From positions 79,546-143,545 of the forward strand of contig JAAAJB010000008.1 in assembly GCA_016098155.1 (NCBI GenBank): a stretch of DNA of 64,000 nucleotides, read 5' to 3'. The first letter of the stretch is position 1. Every line of letters begins with the position of its first letter. Below, piece by piece: positions 47,991 to 61,393 of this stretch. The translations under genes were made by a program, and so were the position numbers. This DNA is from Actinomortierella ambigua. Taxonomy: Eukaryota > Mortierellomycota > Mortierellomycetes > Mortierellales > Mortierellaceae. The notes beneath the pieces were generated by a model that was not told the DNA's origin, did no database searches, and saw only the letters and a program-made list of their open reading frames with translations.

Positions 47991-49848
47991 CTAGTGATCG
48001 CGTTGATGTTGATCATAGAGGACTTGCAGCTTTGCACGGCTGGCGTGCAGTTGAACATCCATGTTGCGATAGAAGAAGAGGATGATCAACGAGATGATGA
48101 AACTGATGACTGCGAGAAGTGAATAGTTGATCAAGATGAGAGGATCCACGACCAAGGGAAGCAAGGCAAAGTTCAGCAAGGCGCCCAAACAGTTGGTGAA
48201 CAAGAAGATTGACATGACGACCGACTTCATCGACACAGGCGCATTGGTGAAGGCAAACTCGAGACCAGTAACGGAGGCCATGATCTCCGAGAGAGCCATG
48301 AAGACGTAGGAGGGAACTTGCCAGGCCACCGTAATGTTGTTTGGTGTCTGTGCGGGGTCCGAGAGAGGGTGGTCATAGTTGGGGCCGGTGGTGTAGATAA
48401 GATGCTGAACAAGCGCCGCCCATGCCATCGACAGTGCAGTAAAGAGGAAGCCCAATGCAATACGGGTGACGGGTTTGGGCTCATAGCCGTAGCGACGAAG
48501 GAAAGGATAGATAAACTTGTCGAAAATAGGGATTAAGATGATGAGCGAGATCGGATCAATGTTGTTGATGATGTCGTTGGGGAGCGGGTCTGTCAGCATC
48601 GTGCCTGCCTGCGAGACGAGGTTGGTGGTCAGCTGGCCGTAGATGACCCAGTAGAATGGGAAGAAGCAAAAGATCTTGCAGGCCTCGAACGCAATCTTGA
48701 GCTCCTCGATGAAAATGTCGTCCCAGGTCACAATAGGCGCCTCGGGGTTGCGGCCGTAGATGGAGGACGGCTTGGCCGCATCAAGGCTCCAGCCGTTCTT
48801 TGTGGCAATTTTGATGATACGGAAGCACTCAATGAGCACCGAGCCGCGGGGAGGGGTCTTGACAAACTTGTCCTTGCCATACAGGAGACAGGCGACGGCG
48901 AGGAGAAAGACGACCAAAGGAATCAGGTACGCAAGCCAAAAGCCGATGTACTTTTCAATGTTGGTGGTGATAATAGCCGAGAGCGAGCCCACGTTGATGC
49001 AAAAGTAAAAGGCCAAGAAGATGGACTGGACGGTGACATCGGGGTCCACAATGACACGTTCGCCCGAAGGGAGCGTCTTGACGCGAGCCTTTGTTTCCGT
49101 GTACTGCTCAGCGACCATGGGCGAGACGTTGGCCTTGATACCACCCGTGCCAAGGCCAATGATGATCATGGCAATCACAAGACCAGGAAGGGCGGCATTT
49201 GCTTCGATGGCTGGAGGGATGGAGGTAAGAACCAGGACGAGAAGACCGACCATGTAGATCACGGCGAACACGAGAATGGCCTTGAACTTGCCCCAGTACT
49301 AGTTTCAATCAAAATTCCGTACATATACAAAAATAAAAAAAATCAGCTGTGCGTTCGATAACAACGTTGCAACACAAAGAGACTTGCATTTTTGAGACGT
49401 CATGTGTTTTTCATACCTGGTCAGCAACCATGGCTCCAATAACAGGCGTGAAGTAACAGAAGAACTGGAAGAAGTAGTTGAGAGCACTGGCAGTCTGCTG
49501 GCCGGCACCGATGGCACCGGGGTGATCCGATGGCGGCTCACTGTAAGGGTTGGAGATGTAGTTCTGGAACGGGGCCGAAAGACCATAGTAGGCAAAACGC
49601 TCGCAAAGTTCAACGACGACAATCAGCCAGGCAGCAACAGGAATCTTGTCAGAGATCTTGCGGAGCGTGTGAAGCTCTTCCTCTGTGGGCTCGTCAGGGC
49701 CGCGGACCGACAAGTCCTCCTTTAAGGAACAAGGAGCCTCATCCACGCCTTTGCGCTCCATGTTGAACTCGCTCATCATTGGGTCGCTGTTATAGGCCAT
49801 CTCGGCGACCGGGAACGCGGGGGCTTGCTCGTTGTATTCTCCCTTCAT
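47991..49848 (-). CDS. PTR2: Proton-coupled di/tripeptide transporter (POT/PTR family)
   Basis: Two exons on the minus strand, 49848-49417 and 49298-47991; 579 aa, typical for fungal Ptr2. The cytosolic N-terminus of about 70 residues is followed by twelve predicted membrane segments. Family signatures are present: ELCERFAYYGL in helix 1 (the proton-coupling ExxERFxYY motif), GLGTGGIKANVSPMVAEQY in the helix 4-5 region, and FPFYWVIYGQL in helix 7. By family knowledge, it imports di- and tripeptides with protons across the plasma membrane, so it could take up products of a secreted protease such as the one encoded at 22.5-26.5 kb. The start ATG gives a hydrophilic, Met/Glu-rich tail as in homologues. 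Confidence 0.96.
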
Positions 49849-50102
49849 GATTGTTGATTGGTTTGACGTCGATATGACAGGCGATGCAAGGAAGGAGGAG
49901 TAAGATGAGAGGGGAGGGAGTGGCGATGGCGATAAAAGACGGGAAGGAGGAGGGATGAGAGGAGTTCAGGAACGGAGGAAGTGCGATCGAAGAACCGAAT
50001 CGAAGAACGCAAGGGGGGAGAAAAAGGTGAGCGGGGGTATATGGAACAAATGAACGACAAAGCGATGAAGAAAACAAACACTGGCGTCGTTGGATTGAGC
50101 AT

Positions 50103-50110
50103 TTTATACC
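50103..50110 (-). promoter_or_regulatory. TATA-like element upstream of PTR2
   Basis: On the minus strand the sequence GTATAAAAT lies about 255 nt upstream of the transporter ATG. A GATAA site, the core of nitrogen-regulated GATA-factor sites, lies near 50185. Both are motif matches only. Confidence 0.35.
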
Positions 50111-51706
50111 GTTCCGCTCGTGCCTCGTTGATTGTTTGTCGCTCCAATCCCCCCTTCATAGCGGCTGAGGTTTCTGCCGGAGCTGATAACGCCCGATGAC
50201 CATCTTTGTTTTGAAAGCGGAGGGGTGGCCATTGGGCGAACAAAAGCGTCTTACGACGAACCCGCATGGACTTTGACTTTCCTCATTCGGCGACCTCCCC
50301 TCTCCGCCATAATCTGCGCGGGACGGATTTTCCGGAGACTGAAACGGTCCTCTCGGTGGCTGTTCTGGGCCAGTAGGGTAATCACAGGTGGGCTGTTGTA
50401 ATTCCTGTTTCGGCCATGTGGAGTAGTAGCAGCAGGTCGTGTGGGAAGCTGTGGCGTTACCAGTGGACTACCATGGTACAGCGCGATAAGTTTGTTTGTG
50501 GTTTTGCAGCGACCAATTGCTCTATAGATGTCAATGCGTGCGAAAAAAAAAATCTATTATACAAACAAACGCGGAAAGCGCGGAATGTCTGCTGCTTGGA
50601 CAATGGCGCTGACCAAGATTCATGGTTATAATAACACCATAAAATAAAATTCTGGATGGGTTTCGCCGATAAACCAACGATACAAATTGATCTCACTGGT
50701 TGGCCACCTTGACTTGGATGGTCGTGTGCCCGCAAGAACACTACTGATACCTAAACGGCTTCGGCGGGCGCTGGCTTTGGGTCCGACAACCGAAACCACC
50801 GGATCATTCCGTGGATACCGAGAATACAAGATGGCTGACTCAGGCACGAGAGTGGGGGGTGAGGGAGTGGAGTGTATGGGAGAGGGAGTGATGCCAGAGA
50901 GAAGAACAAAAGTGTGTCATGAACTTGCATGAATATGCAAGGTTAATCAGAAAAAGTTTAACCGACACACGACAGGACGGGTGTAAGGGAAAAGTGGCAG
51001 TTGAACGGTGAGAGCAGTTGGTGAGCTTTGCCACGTGGCTTTCGAGTAGAAGTAGTAAACTAATAGCTACGAACCCCTGTGGGTGTCATGAGGCTGTTGT
51101 GACATTCGTGGAACGTTGGTCTAGTACGTACATGCACTACTTTTATTTTTTTTGTCCTTCCCATGACTTTGTTTCCCTGCAAGGAAAAAAAAAGCATCTA
51201 TCTCCACTATCATTGACTAACCAACTAACAACGTCGCGAGAGGGTGTTTCTCGTGACATCAAGCCATTTTTGTCTCTCCTTTTGCCTTTGGAGGGAGCAA
51301 ACTTGAAACACGACTATCTCTCGAACCCTTTCTTCCCCCCTGGATTGCAAGCCAAGAAAAAAAAAAAAGAAGCGGGAAGAAGGTTGGGAAACGGTGGAAG
51401 AGAGAAGAGAAGGCAAGGCAAAAGTTCTTTCAATCCTACGCAGAAGAAAACGGTCTGGGCCAATCACTTCTAGTTGTCTTTGATGAGGTGGTATTCCTTC
51501 TTGTTCGTTCTCCTCTTTCTCTTTGCCCGATGGTGATCATTCCGGTATGCTCGACATGCCACAAACAGAGGAGGGTAATGTTAAATTGGGCGACACATAG
51601 TGGCAGCAGCGAGGGGGGGAAGAAGGGGGGTGTTTGTGTTAAATTCTTGGATCGCAGTGACGGAGGAAGAGTTTTGTTTTCGTTCGAGGCGAGAGTGACC
51701 GCTCGG

Positions 51707-51868
51707 CGCGATGAAGAGAGAGAGAAACGAGACAGAGAGAAGAGAGAGGGTGAGAGAGAAGAGAGAAGGAGAGAGAGAGAGAGAGAAAGAAAAAAAAAGA
51801 GAGAGAGAGACAGACAGAGGCAAATGGAGAGGGAGAGAGAGGAAGAGAGAGAAAGTGAGAGGAGGCAG
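51707..51868 (+). repeat. Long polypurine (GA-rich) tract
   Basis: About 160 bp that is almost entirely A and G on the plus strand, with GAGA cores. Confidence 0.85.
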
Positions 51869-53006
51869 AAGTACCACGGGTGCCCCTGTCAAATTGGCGG
51901 GAAGTCGGCATCCCAGCCAGCAAATGAGAGGAGCTGCCACCTATTTTTTTTTTTTTGTTTATGTTTTTTTTTTTTTTGACTGTCTCAAAGTCCTTTTTGT
52001 TTCTGCATGGTTCTCTCTCCTCCCTGTTGCCTCTTTTCACCATTTTAGCTACACCCACAAAACGTACAGTTTCTATCTTCTTTATTGTTTGCCATTTCGT
52101 CCCTTCCCCTCTTCTTTCTCGCTGTCGCATCCTTCTCTTGGTTTGTTGGAAAGGAACAACAGAGCAACGAGGGACCTTTTTTTTTTTTTTTGCTCTCGAC
52201 ACGTCCTCCTCCCCCCTCCTTTCGTTCACCACCATACACCGGGACCATCTCCCCTCCCCTCTTTGAACACCCTATCCGCCTCGTTCGAGTGAGCCTATCT
52301 CTCGTTCTCACAAGGATTTACAACAGCAGCAGCAGTTGTGTTGTTGTGGTGGTTGCTGTTGCGTGTTTGTTGTTTGCTGGTTGCTCCTTCCAGCAGCTGT
52401 AGATATTGTTGTATGTTGTTTACACCCTTCATATCCCGCATTCATACAACCTTGCATCCATCCCATCCCATTTTTTTTCTCTCTCTCTCTCTCTCTGTCT
52501 CTTCTGCTCTGACTCGTTTTTCTCTCTCTCTCAAAGAGAGCGCGATAGAGTGGAGAGAAAAGTGCGTGGTTGAGTAATGAGAGTGTACGAGAGAGTATGG
52601 GAGCATGTACTTTGGGACGGAGAGGGAAACAGATCGGCACGGTTCTTTCTCCTCCTTCTCCCCCGAGACTCCCCTCTCCCTCCTAGTTCAAAAGCACACA
52701 ACCTCAACACAACCACGTACACACCACGACCACGACCTCGCTCTGTGTGATCGTAACGGTCCTATTCCCATTCCTTCTGTCTCTCGATAGCACACCTACT
52801 CCCCCGCCCTCCACTCCCCACCCTCCACCCTCCACCCTCCACTCTCTACTCCACCCCTTCTTTTTTCTCACTTCCTTTTGCTCTCAAAGGCGCAGTGTGT
52901 TTCTGTCCACCACCCGCATCCCACCTACCCACCATACAGCCAAAAAAAGAAAGAAGGAAGGAAGGAAGGAAAGAGTAGAAAAGAAGAAGCAGCATTCCAC
53001 TCATTT

Positions 53007-53033
53007 TCGTCGTCGTCGTCGTCGTCGTCGTCG
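53007..53033 (+). repeat. TCG trinucleotide repeat
   Basis: About nine TCG units in the long pyrimidine-rich leader region of the KH-protein gene. Confidence 0.85.
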
Positions 53034-53869
53034 GCCCGTATTCCTTGTCCTGTTCTTCTTCTTCTTCTGCAAGTCGATGTATATCCCCCCCCTCCTTGTC
53101 TTGCCTTGTCTTTCTTGTCGTATGGGTGGTTGAGCCAAACACAGCCTACGGAGGGAAGGAACACACACATCATCATCAGGAGCAGAGAGAGGAGAGAAGA
53201 AGCAGGACAGGGAGTGGACGGATAGGCAGCAGCACATTCATTCATTCATTCGTTGGGCAGTAGCAGTCAGCCAGTCAACCAGCCAGCCAGCAGTCTGCAC
53301 CTACAGGGATTCCCTATGGCGTTTTAAAATTGCTGACAACACACCCCTTCTTTCCCCCCCCCACGATGAAAATTATTTCTTTTCTCTCTCTCTCTCTCTT
53401 TCTCCACCCTATTCATCTCTCTCTCTCTCTCTCTCTCTCTACTTCATTGTGTGTGTCTCTTTTTTTTTTCTTCATCCTCTTCCTTCTTCTTCAACACACC
53501 TTTTCATCCCCCCCTCACCTGGCCTACCTTTGGCATCCATCCTCCTCCACTCTTCTTCTCCTTCTCCTCCTTCTCCTCCTCCCCTCTCACTTTCGCTCAT
53601 TCTCACTCTCGCAGCTCTCTCTCTCTTCTCGTATCTTTCATCCTCTAACGCCTTCCCTTTTTTTCTTTCCTCTCTCGGACCTCTGCCGCTTTGCTTACTA
53701 GCAGATCCGTCGCCATCTCTCTCCCCCCCCCTTCGCTACTCAACACCTGGAAAGTAGACACGGACAATACCCTCTTCCCTCCACTGCACCTTCCTCCACA
53801 CCTATCTCTCTCCTCTTCTCTCTCTCTCTCTCTCTTTCTCTCAGCACACACGCACAGTAGGATCGAGGC

Positions 53870-56182
53870 ATGGGAGAGAACACAATCCTTTCCCTTTGCT
53901 TCCCTTGCCCGTCACCTGCCCAGGCAGGACTTGTCGACGACAACCTTTCGCGTGTGTTCCAGCAGCTGTGCTCCGATGTTGCGCGTGCCCACCACTGCCA
54001 GGCCGTCCTCAACGTCAGCATCAACCCGACACAGGCCAAGAAGCGCCTGTCCATCGATACCCACCAGTCTGTTTACAATGTCACCCTCTCTGGTGTCTAC
54101 CAGAATGTCATTGCCGCAAGAGGGACATTGATGCGCAACAACCCGCTCAAGGTAATTCAATTCCTCTTTATTGAACGACGCTTTCTTTCTCTCTCTCTCT
54201 CTTGTTGGCCACTCGACATTGTCAATCAATACGCATGGAAGCATAGAAGGGGACCTACAGGTGGTGGTATGAATCTGATCCAGGGTGTATTGTTGTTGTG
54301 CCTGTGTACAATGTGTGTGTGTGTGTGTATGTGCGCACATTTGCATCACAGCAGGGGATCAATTCAAGACTGCATCCAATCAATCAAATCAATCAGCCGC
54401 ATAGATCAGCGCATCCATCACCCTCCAGCAGTTGTTCTCCAAACACACATTCTCGATCCGCTTGGATTACACGATTACACCCTCCCCCCTTCTTTTTGAA
54501 TCAGAGAGGACAGGGAGAGGACCATGAACAATTGTTTTGGTTGAATGTCAGTAGCAGCTTGGCCCTTTCTTTCTCTTTCTCTCTCTCTTTCTCTCTTACT
54601 CTGTCTCCCCTTCACTATCACTTTCACTTTTACTATCACTTTTGCACTCTCTCACTGTTCTGTCTCTTACCGCTCCCGCTCGACTCGACCACGGCCCAAC
54701 CACCCTTTTTTTTGTCTTTGGCGGGTCGTCCCTTGCTCCCCCTTCACGATACCACCCACACCCCTTATTCCCTTCCTTCCTTGTGGTGTCGATACGAGCA
54801 ATCTCGTCATCCCTCTGCTCCCCTCCTCCTCCTCTCTCTCCGCCTCTACCCTGACAGCAAGCACCATCATTTGCCACCTTTTGTCTTCGCAAGTGTGTTG
54901 TTGCTTCCAATCATTTGTAGCCATTGCACGACTCTTATCGCTCCCCTCGTCACTCATGACTCTGGTACCTGCCCAATCCCCTATCCTTCTGATGAAAGTC
55001 TCTTTCTGCCCTTTTTTTTTCCTCTCCTTCTCTCTTCTTTCTTGCATGAGTGGCAAACGACGAAGGAAGGGGGTTCACACACTCGTACACACAATCAAAA
55101 ACTCAGGGAGGGGGGAACAGGGTGGTGGTGGAGGAGGAGGAGGGGGGGGGATGGAAGGAAAAAGAAGCAAGGATGCGCTTCTTGCTATGCCAACCAGGGT
55201 ACTGGATCTCTCTCCAAATCGACCGACTGCGGTTGATATGAAGGAGAGAGAGAGAGCAGAGAGTGAGAGAGAGAATGAAAATGGTCAGATGGTCACTGTT
55301 TGTTATTAAGGAAGCTCCTCTGCACAAAAGCTACTTTGGGCGTCGAGGTTAGCTGTCGGGATGTGCGATGGGGCAATCCCACGTCGCCCAATCAAGGGGA
55401 AGAAAGGCTGGCTGGCTGGGAAGGGGGGGGGGGACGTGTTTGAACGGATTGTTGTTTGTGATTGCACTCCTGGAGGTCACTTCCCCCCTCCCTTCCCTTT
55501 GCAACCATCTACTCTACTCGTGGTTGCCAGTCCAACATTTGTGTGTGGCGAAAATGCAGATACTTCTCAGTGTGCAAGTGGCCCGGTATTAGCGCGCTAG
55601 TATCGTCGTCCCCTACTCTATTGCAGACCGAAGCATGCAAATGCCTCGCTCTTGCTCGTGCATGTCTATTTATGTGCGTGTGTGTGTGTGTGTGTGTGTT
55701 GTACGTTTCCTTCACTCCCCCCTTCCCCGTCCCCACTCTTTCACTCATATATGCTGAAAAACCACTTTTTCCCTTGATTATCGATCCTTTCATCCTCATT
55801 TAACCCCTCAAAAACTCGCTCGGCCTCTCGCTCTTGCTCTATCTTTCTCTTTCTCTTTCTCTCCATCTCTGCTGTCTTGAGAGGGCCAAGAAAAGAGAGG
55901 TGTGGGATTCAACAACCGCGAAAGAACGAGGAGCGGGACGACTACAATAATGAAGTACCTGTGGGCTTCTGTTGTCGTCCACTGTGAGTTGCGCAAGTAT
56001 GGGGTTTCTTTGATTTGTTTGGTCAAACAATGGAAAGTACCCCCCTCTCTCGTACCCAATTATTCCGCCGAGAGTCAGTGACTTTTGCACTTGTGTGTGT
56101 ATATGCGAGGGTTGTTACCTGATCGCTGTCCACTGAATGATTGTGGGTACACACATGCTGACTGGGACCCTGAGACGGAAAA

Positions 56183-56221
<39 letters not shown>

Positions 56222-59200
56222 CCGAGCCAGGAGAGATAGGAGGTGAATAAGGAGGACTAGTATTGCATGCAGTGGTCATCCGACGAAGAGGTCGCTCAAA
56301 AAGAGCAGCCTGTTTGTCTGTCCTATGCATCTTCACCCTCCAATTGTTTCAAGGGTTCTTTCTTTCTAGCATTGCGGGTTCGCCAATGTTACCAACACAC
56401 CCCTTGTTTTTCTTTCGCATTCTTCTGTGTATAGCCCAAGTTGTCGATCAAGGTCAATCGGGCGTCCATCACTGAGGTCGAGTTGCCTGCAGCATCCAGA
56501 AACGAGGAGGAGGGCTCGAAACAGCTAAAGCCAAAGTCACAGCCACTGGAGGATATCAAACCCTGCAGTGGCGACAATGAGAAAGCATCGTCAGGATTAT
56601 CGTCGGTCGCGACCTCAGTAGAGTCGACAGTGGCGGCAACAACACCAGATACCCAGCCATCATCAACATCAAAGCCATCGGAAAATGCTGCCCCTACAGA
56701 GCCAGCGACGACTACCGCCGCTACCCCTGCTGTCAGCAACGGTTCTACCACCACGTCCGCCTTTTCGTCTTTCTTTGCAGTGTCACCTCGCTTCAAGGCA
56801 GCTGTAGATGAGATTTCGGCATCCACGCGCACCTCCATCTCACTGATCTCGAGCCAGTTTCATGCTGTACCCTCGGCACGGTCGGCCCTCGCTGCGCATG
56901 CCCGCCAAGAGATGGTTGAGTTGGTCATTGTGGGAGCGTGGGAGAACGCAGAGGCTGCGCGGTTGTTACTCCTAGTCGCCATCGACACTCTTCAACCTGG
57001 TATTGCCTCGGAGCAGGTGACTATCGAGCTCAAGTACCAGAACATGCTCGGCGGGCGTAAACGACAGGATTTGCAGGACTTGATGGCACGGACACGAACA
57101 AACGTCTACCTATCATCACCCTTTGTCCAGACGGCCAACAAGAATGGCTCGCCCGTCGATCCCCGCTATAACCAAATTTTTATCACAGGAGAGACAGACA
57201 GGATCCAGATTGTCAAGGACTGGATTAATAAGGCATGCATGCGTGTCCACACAGCCTCTCAGCCTTGTACACGACAGGTCAACATTGCCGCACGCAAGCT
57301 CGACTGGATGCTTCTCAACCATCGTGAGAAGCTTCGTTCCATTATGATCGACAATGCCACCTTTATTGCCTTTCCGCCCTTGGGAGCCAGCCATCCGATC
57401 ATCTTTGCCTATGGCGAGAACCGCGTCAATGTCGAACGAACTATCCGCACAGTGATGCAGCTGGTAAGGCGCCACGAAAAGAACATCATAGTCCACTGAT
57501 AGGCACAGATGCATGATGGAAAATACGTGGCATGTGGCCGCTCTATTTTTGGTGTCTCACTATCCCCCCCTTTTTTTCAATCTTAATCACTAGGCTTCAC
57601 AATTCCATTCTGGATCGATCACTATGCTTGCCCCAATCCCAGAGTCGATGATAACAGCGCCTCTGAATCCCCCGAGTGCCCTTTCACCCGTGGCGACTGT
57701 GGCAAGCGCGGTGTCGCAAGCATCTGGAGCGGAAGTCGAGTTCCGCGTTAATGGCTTTTTCATCTTTGGCAATGAGATTCAGTGCCGCATGGCCGTCCAG
57801 TTTTTGGCGGATATCGACTTTGTCAAAACATTGCACTATGAAGTCAAGTTCTCAGTGGAGTTGTCGAACGAGCAGCGGGAGTTCATTTCGGGCAAGAAGA
57901 ACGGCAAGATCAACCGCATCATGAAGGCGACTGGCGCCAAGATCAAGTTTGACCCCTGCAATGAGTACAACTTTTACGTTGACCTGAGCTCGAATGTGGC
58001 GGTGAAGGCTGTGGAGGCCTTGGCGATGCTCCAGGAGGAGCTTCCTGCCGAAATCTCGTTCTATGTCCCCGAGACCTACCACAAGCGAATCATTGGTGTT
58101 GGCGGCAAGAACATTCAGCGGATCATGAAGAAATATGGCGTCTATGTCAAATTTTCCAACTCGGACGAGTTTGCAAACTTGGGCGGATACTTTGACAACC
58201 TCGACAATGTCGTCGCCAGGACACCATCCAAGAATGCTCACAACCTCGACAACTTGAAGCATGCTGTCATGGAGTTTGTTAACCCTCGGGATAAGGATTT
58301 CGTCCACCACTCTGTCACGATCCCGAAGCAGTACTACCTCCTCTTGCTCTCGGACCAGGCGCGTGCATTGCACGAACTCCAGGATGCCACCAATTGTACA
58401 GTGCGTTTCCCAGAGCGTGAGACTGGTAGTGACACAGTCTGGATTTCAGGCCCCGAGTCGCTTATCCAACAAGCTACTTCGATGCTGCTATCACTCGTCG
58501 ATGAGCAGTATGTGTACCCGGTACCGTTCTCAGAGGCCCTTGGCCGCGTGGTGGCAAGGCCCGAATTCTTCACAGAGGTTGTGGACAAGATGAAGAACGA
58601 GTGGAATATTGCCTTGGTGCCCCCTGCTCCACGGGAGACCTCCCATCAACCCTCCACCCACCTTGCACAAGAAGGATCCACCAAGCCAGCAGCTGACGAG
58701 ACCGCGAAGGACGAGGCTGTCAAAACAGAGGAGGTTACCTCCGTCGCCAAACCAGAGGCAAGGGCTGCGGAAACTGATGCCCAGCAGGAGCGCAAAGCGA
58801 CAAAGACCAAGGAGGAAGAAGGCGAGAGGGCTGCTCCTGAGGAAGGAACGAAGGAGGATGATGAAGCCAAGGCCAAGACTAGTGTTTTCAAGGCCAAGGA
58901 GGCTCTTTCCGGCAAGGGCGAGGAAGATGCTTTGAGCAGCCTCACTGACGATGAGAATGGAGAGGAGACCGAGCAGGAGGATCATGTCTTTATTTTCAAG
59001 TACAGCCGCAACAACGAGGACTATCTTCAAAACGCAAAGGAGTTGCTTGTCCAGTATCTTATCGATAACCAGATCGAGGTGTATGACGATGAGATTCATA
59101 TTCAGCGCCCTCGATCAGACTCCTTTGCTGAGGCCTTCCCGCATTTTAACAGCAAGATCCTGTCATCTGTTGCCGGAGGAGGTACTTTTTTTTTGTCAAC

Positions 59201-60513
59201 TACGAACAATGATGGTATCATGAGTTGCCTGTTGCCTGCTGCTTGAAGGCGAATTAACACTTTCTTTTGTTGCCTCATCCCATCATAACCATAGAAATGG
59301 CTACGCCTGCTCCAGCATTCCCAAGCTACTCACTCTTTGACAACGCAGCAGGAAACGCATTTGAGAGTTTGACACGAACTTCGGGAACACCATTGAACAC
59401 AGGCGGGGTAGGTTCGATCGTGCCATCCGACCTCCGCGCGATCTTCTCACATGGCGCCTCATCGACACTTCCACCATCGGGATCGTCTCCGCCAAAGTGG
59501 CCCGAGCTTCACTCGCGCCAGCATACGTCCCACGCCGCCAACTTTTCTGGATTGACATCGGCCAGTCCTTCGTATCAGACCCAACATGCAATGTCCAGCG
59601 GCAATGGCAATCATGCTAATGCATACACGCGACTTACCTCTTCGCCTATTGATCCATGGGCAACTCCTGAAAAGCATTCTCCTCAGCCAACCAACCAGCA
59701 CACCCCCCCTCAACACGGCATGTATGGCAACATCAGTGGCTATCGCACGCCCACGATGCAGGGGATGATGGGTAGCCAGGCATATTACTCGCCTAATGGT
59801 ACGATCGGTCACGGTTATTCGACGCCGCCATCATCTGGCGCTCACCAACAGCCCCTTCCTCAGCAGCCACAGCAGCGCTCGTCTATGACAGCGGATGGAC
59901 CGTACGGCAAGGCTGTCGGCTACGCAGGCCATGGGCATGCTTACTCTGGCAACAATTCGCCTGTTGGGGGAGTTTCGACCAACGTGCACCACCCCTATGG
60001 AAATATGATGTCACCTCATGGCCAGCAACAGCAGCAAACACAGTCATCATCGCACCACTCGTCACCCAGCCGCTCGAGCTCAGGATCGGCGCCAAGCTCG
60101 CGTAACAGCTTCCAGTTCTTGGACGAAAAGATGATGGGGCCAGCCTTTGGTCCAGGATATGGCCCGTCGCTCAATAGCTCGAGCGGCCTCCGTAACCAGC
60201 ATGGTTCTCCATCGATGATATACCAGCAACAATCGTCCCCGTCGTCGCAGCAACAGCAACACAACCAATACCCATCGCATCTCAGCAGCTACAACCCACA
60301 GTACCCGCGCCAGCGCCAACGCCACTCGAGCAATAATAGCGCGGCTAGCCATCATACCATGTTCTTGGGCGCCATCGGCGGCGGACTGGGTTCTGCGGGC
60401 GGAAGCGTTGATAGCGACGAAATTTCAGAAGACGAGAGTGACGAGGGCTTTGACGACCTGCGTCACCGACGTCGGACTACCTCTCAACAACATTTGCACC
60501 AACAATATCTTGC

Positions 60514-60545
<32 letters not shown>

Positions 60546-61393
60546 TAGCACACCAACATCAGCATCAAGCGGCACCACAGCATGGTAGAGGCTCATATGG
60601 CATGTTTCAGCCATCGAAGCCGAGCGGTGGAGCTGGCAGCATGGCCGTCGGATCGAATGTAGGCATGGGTGCTGGAGGTCGACGTGGTTCGCTTCCTTTA
60701 GCGTATGTGCACTATGACGTGTTTAGCCCCTCATACGGACAGCCACAGCAGCAACCATCTCAGCTTCAGCAACAGCAGAGTCCAAGCACACCCCCACCGT
60801 CGATGGTACGCCAGAGTGCCAGTAGCACAGATCTGTATGGGCGTAAGTCTCTCGTCAACTCGATGTCGCGACTCTCGATGGGCCAGCCAACGCAGGCACA
60901 GCACCAACTTCAGCAGCAGCAGCAGCATCAACAGCAGCAGCATCTCCACCAGAAGCATCATCCACATCATGCGCAGCAGCATGATAGCAATGGCATCAGC
61001 AGTTCGGGACGGGCCATTGGCAGTGGGATCCTTGGTGGTGGCAGCAGCGGTGGATCTGCGAGCAGCAGTGGTAGTTTGAACATGCCCAACTTTGGCCCGC
61101 GCACGTCATCGGTGTTTGGTGAAGGGGACCGCGATTTCCTGTCGAGTGGCATTGGCGCTATCATTGGAGGTGGCACGATCAGCAGTCATCACCCGAACGC
61201 CGGCAGCGTCCATCAATTCCCCCATCCAGGCATGACGGGAGGCAACAACAACAGCAACGGGACGCTGCAAGGCTATGGCTCCGGCAGCGATGTCTTCCTG
61301 AACGAGTCTGCACTGGATCATCAGGGTCACCCACACCATTCGGGCCGTGGCCACACCAATGATGCTGCATGGGTTGGTGGTTGGGATCACTAA
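53870..61393 (+). CDS. Large multi-KH-domain RNA-binding protein
   Basis: Four exons: 53870-54151, 56435-57463, 57594-59181 and 59295-61393, closing phases throughout; 1665 aa. Exons 1-2 hold degenerate KH-like folds (TNVYLSSPF, QIFITGETDRIQIVKDWI). Exon 3 has two clearer KH motifs: GKKNGKINRIMKATGAKIKF and, near residue 605, RIIGVGGKNIQRIMKKYGVY with an intact GxxG loop. A fourth degenerate one follows (ALHELQDATNCTVRFPE). An acidic Lys/Glu linker lies at about residues 780-890, and the last 700 residues are Gln/His/Ser/Gly-rich with polyQ. The arrangement resembles Bicaudal-C/vigilin-like fungal KH proteins. The role is probably mRNA binding and post-transcriptional control in the cytoplasm, by inference. 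The N-terminus is uncertain: CCTGCCCAG at about 53920 could be a splice acceptor for another first exon. Confidence 0.82.
54152..56434 (+). other. Unusually long (2283 nt) first intron of the KH-protein gene
   Basis: Bounded by GTAATT and TATAG; exons on both sides are in phase 0. It is rich in CT and GA repeats, with TG repeats at 54315-54328 and 55678-55699 and a G run near 55140. I see no internal exon with recognisable coding character. Confidence 0.55.
60514..60544 (+). repeat. CAG microsatellite encoding polyglutamine
   Basis: About ten CAG units in exon 4 of the KH-protein gene. Confidence 0.9.

Larger units (their letters stand above)
49849..53869. other. 4 kb intergenic region of the divergent peptide transporter and KH-protein genes
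   Basis: Left part: transporter 5' flank with a TATA-like element. 50.3-51.5 kb: mixed sequence without supported frames. 51.7-51.87 kb: almost pure GA repeats on the plus strand. 51.94-53.85 kb: long pyrimidine runs, T tracts and a TCG repeat, probably the leader region of the KH-protein gene. Long frames here (for example 51488-51979) are translated simple repeats. A non-coding first exon may lie here, but I cannot place it. Confidence 0.4.

Noticed and set aside
51488..51979. 163-codon open frame rich in Arg/Glu
   Set aside because: It is the translation of a GA simple repeat and has no domain-like composition or splice support.
54298..55309. Two overlapping long plus-strand frames inside the KH-gene intron
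   Set aside because: They read CT-rich low complexity (Ser/Leu/Phe/Pro), have no motif, and overlap each other in different frames.
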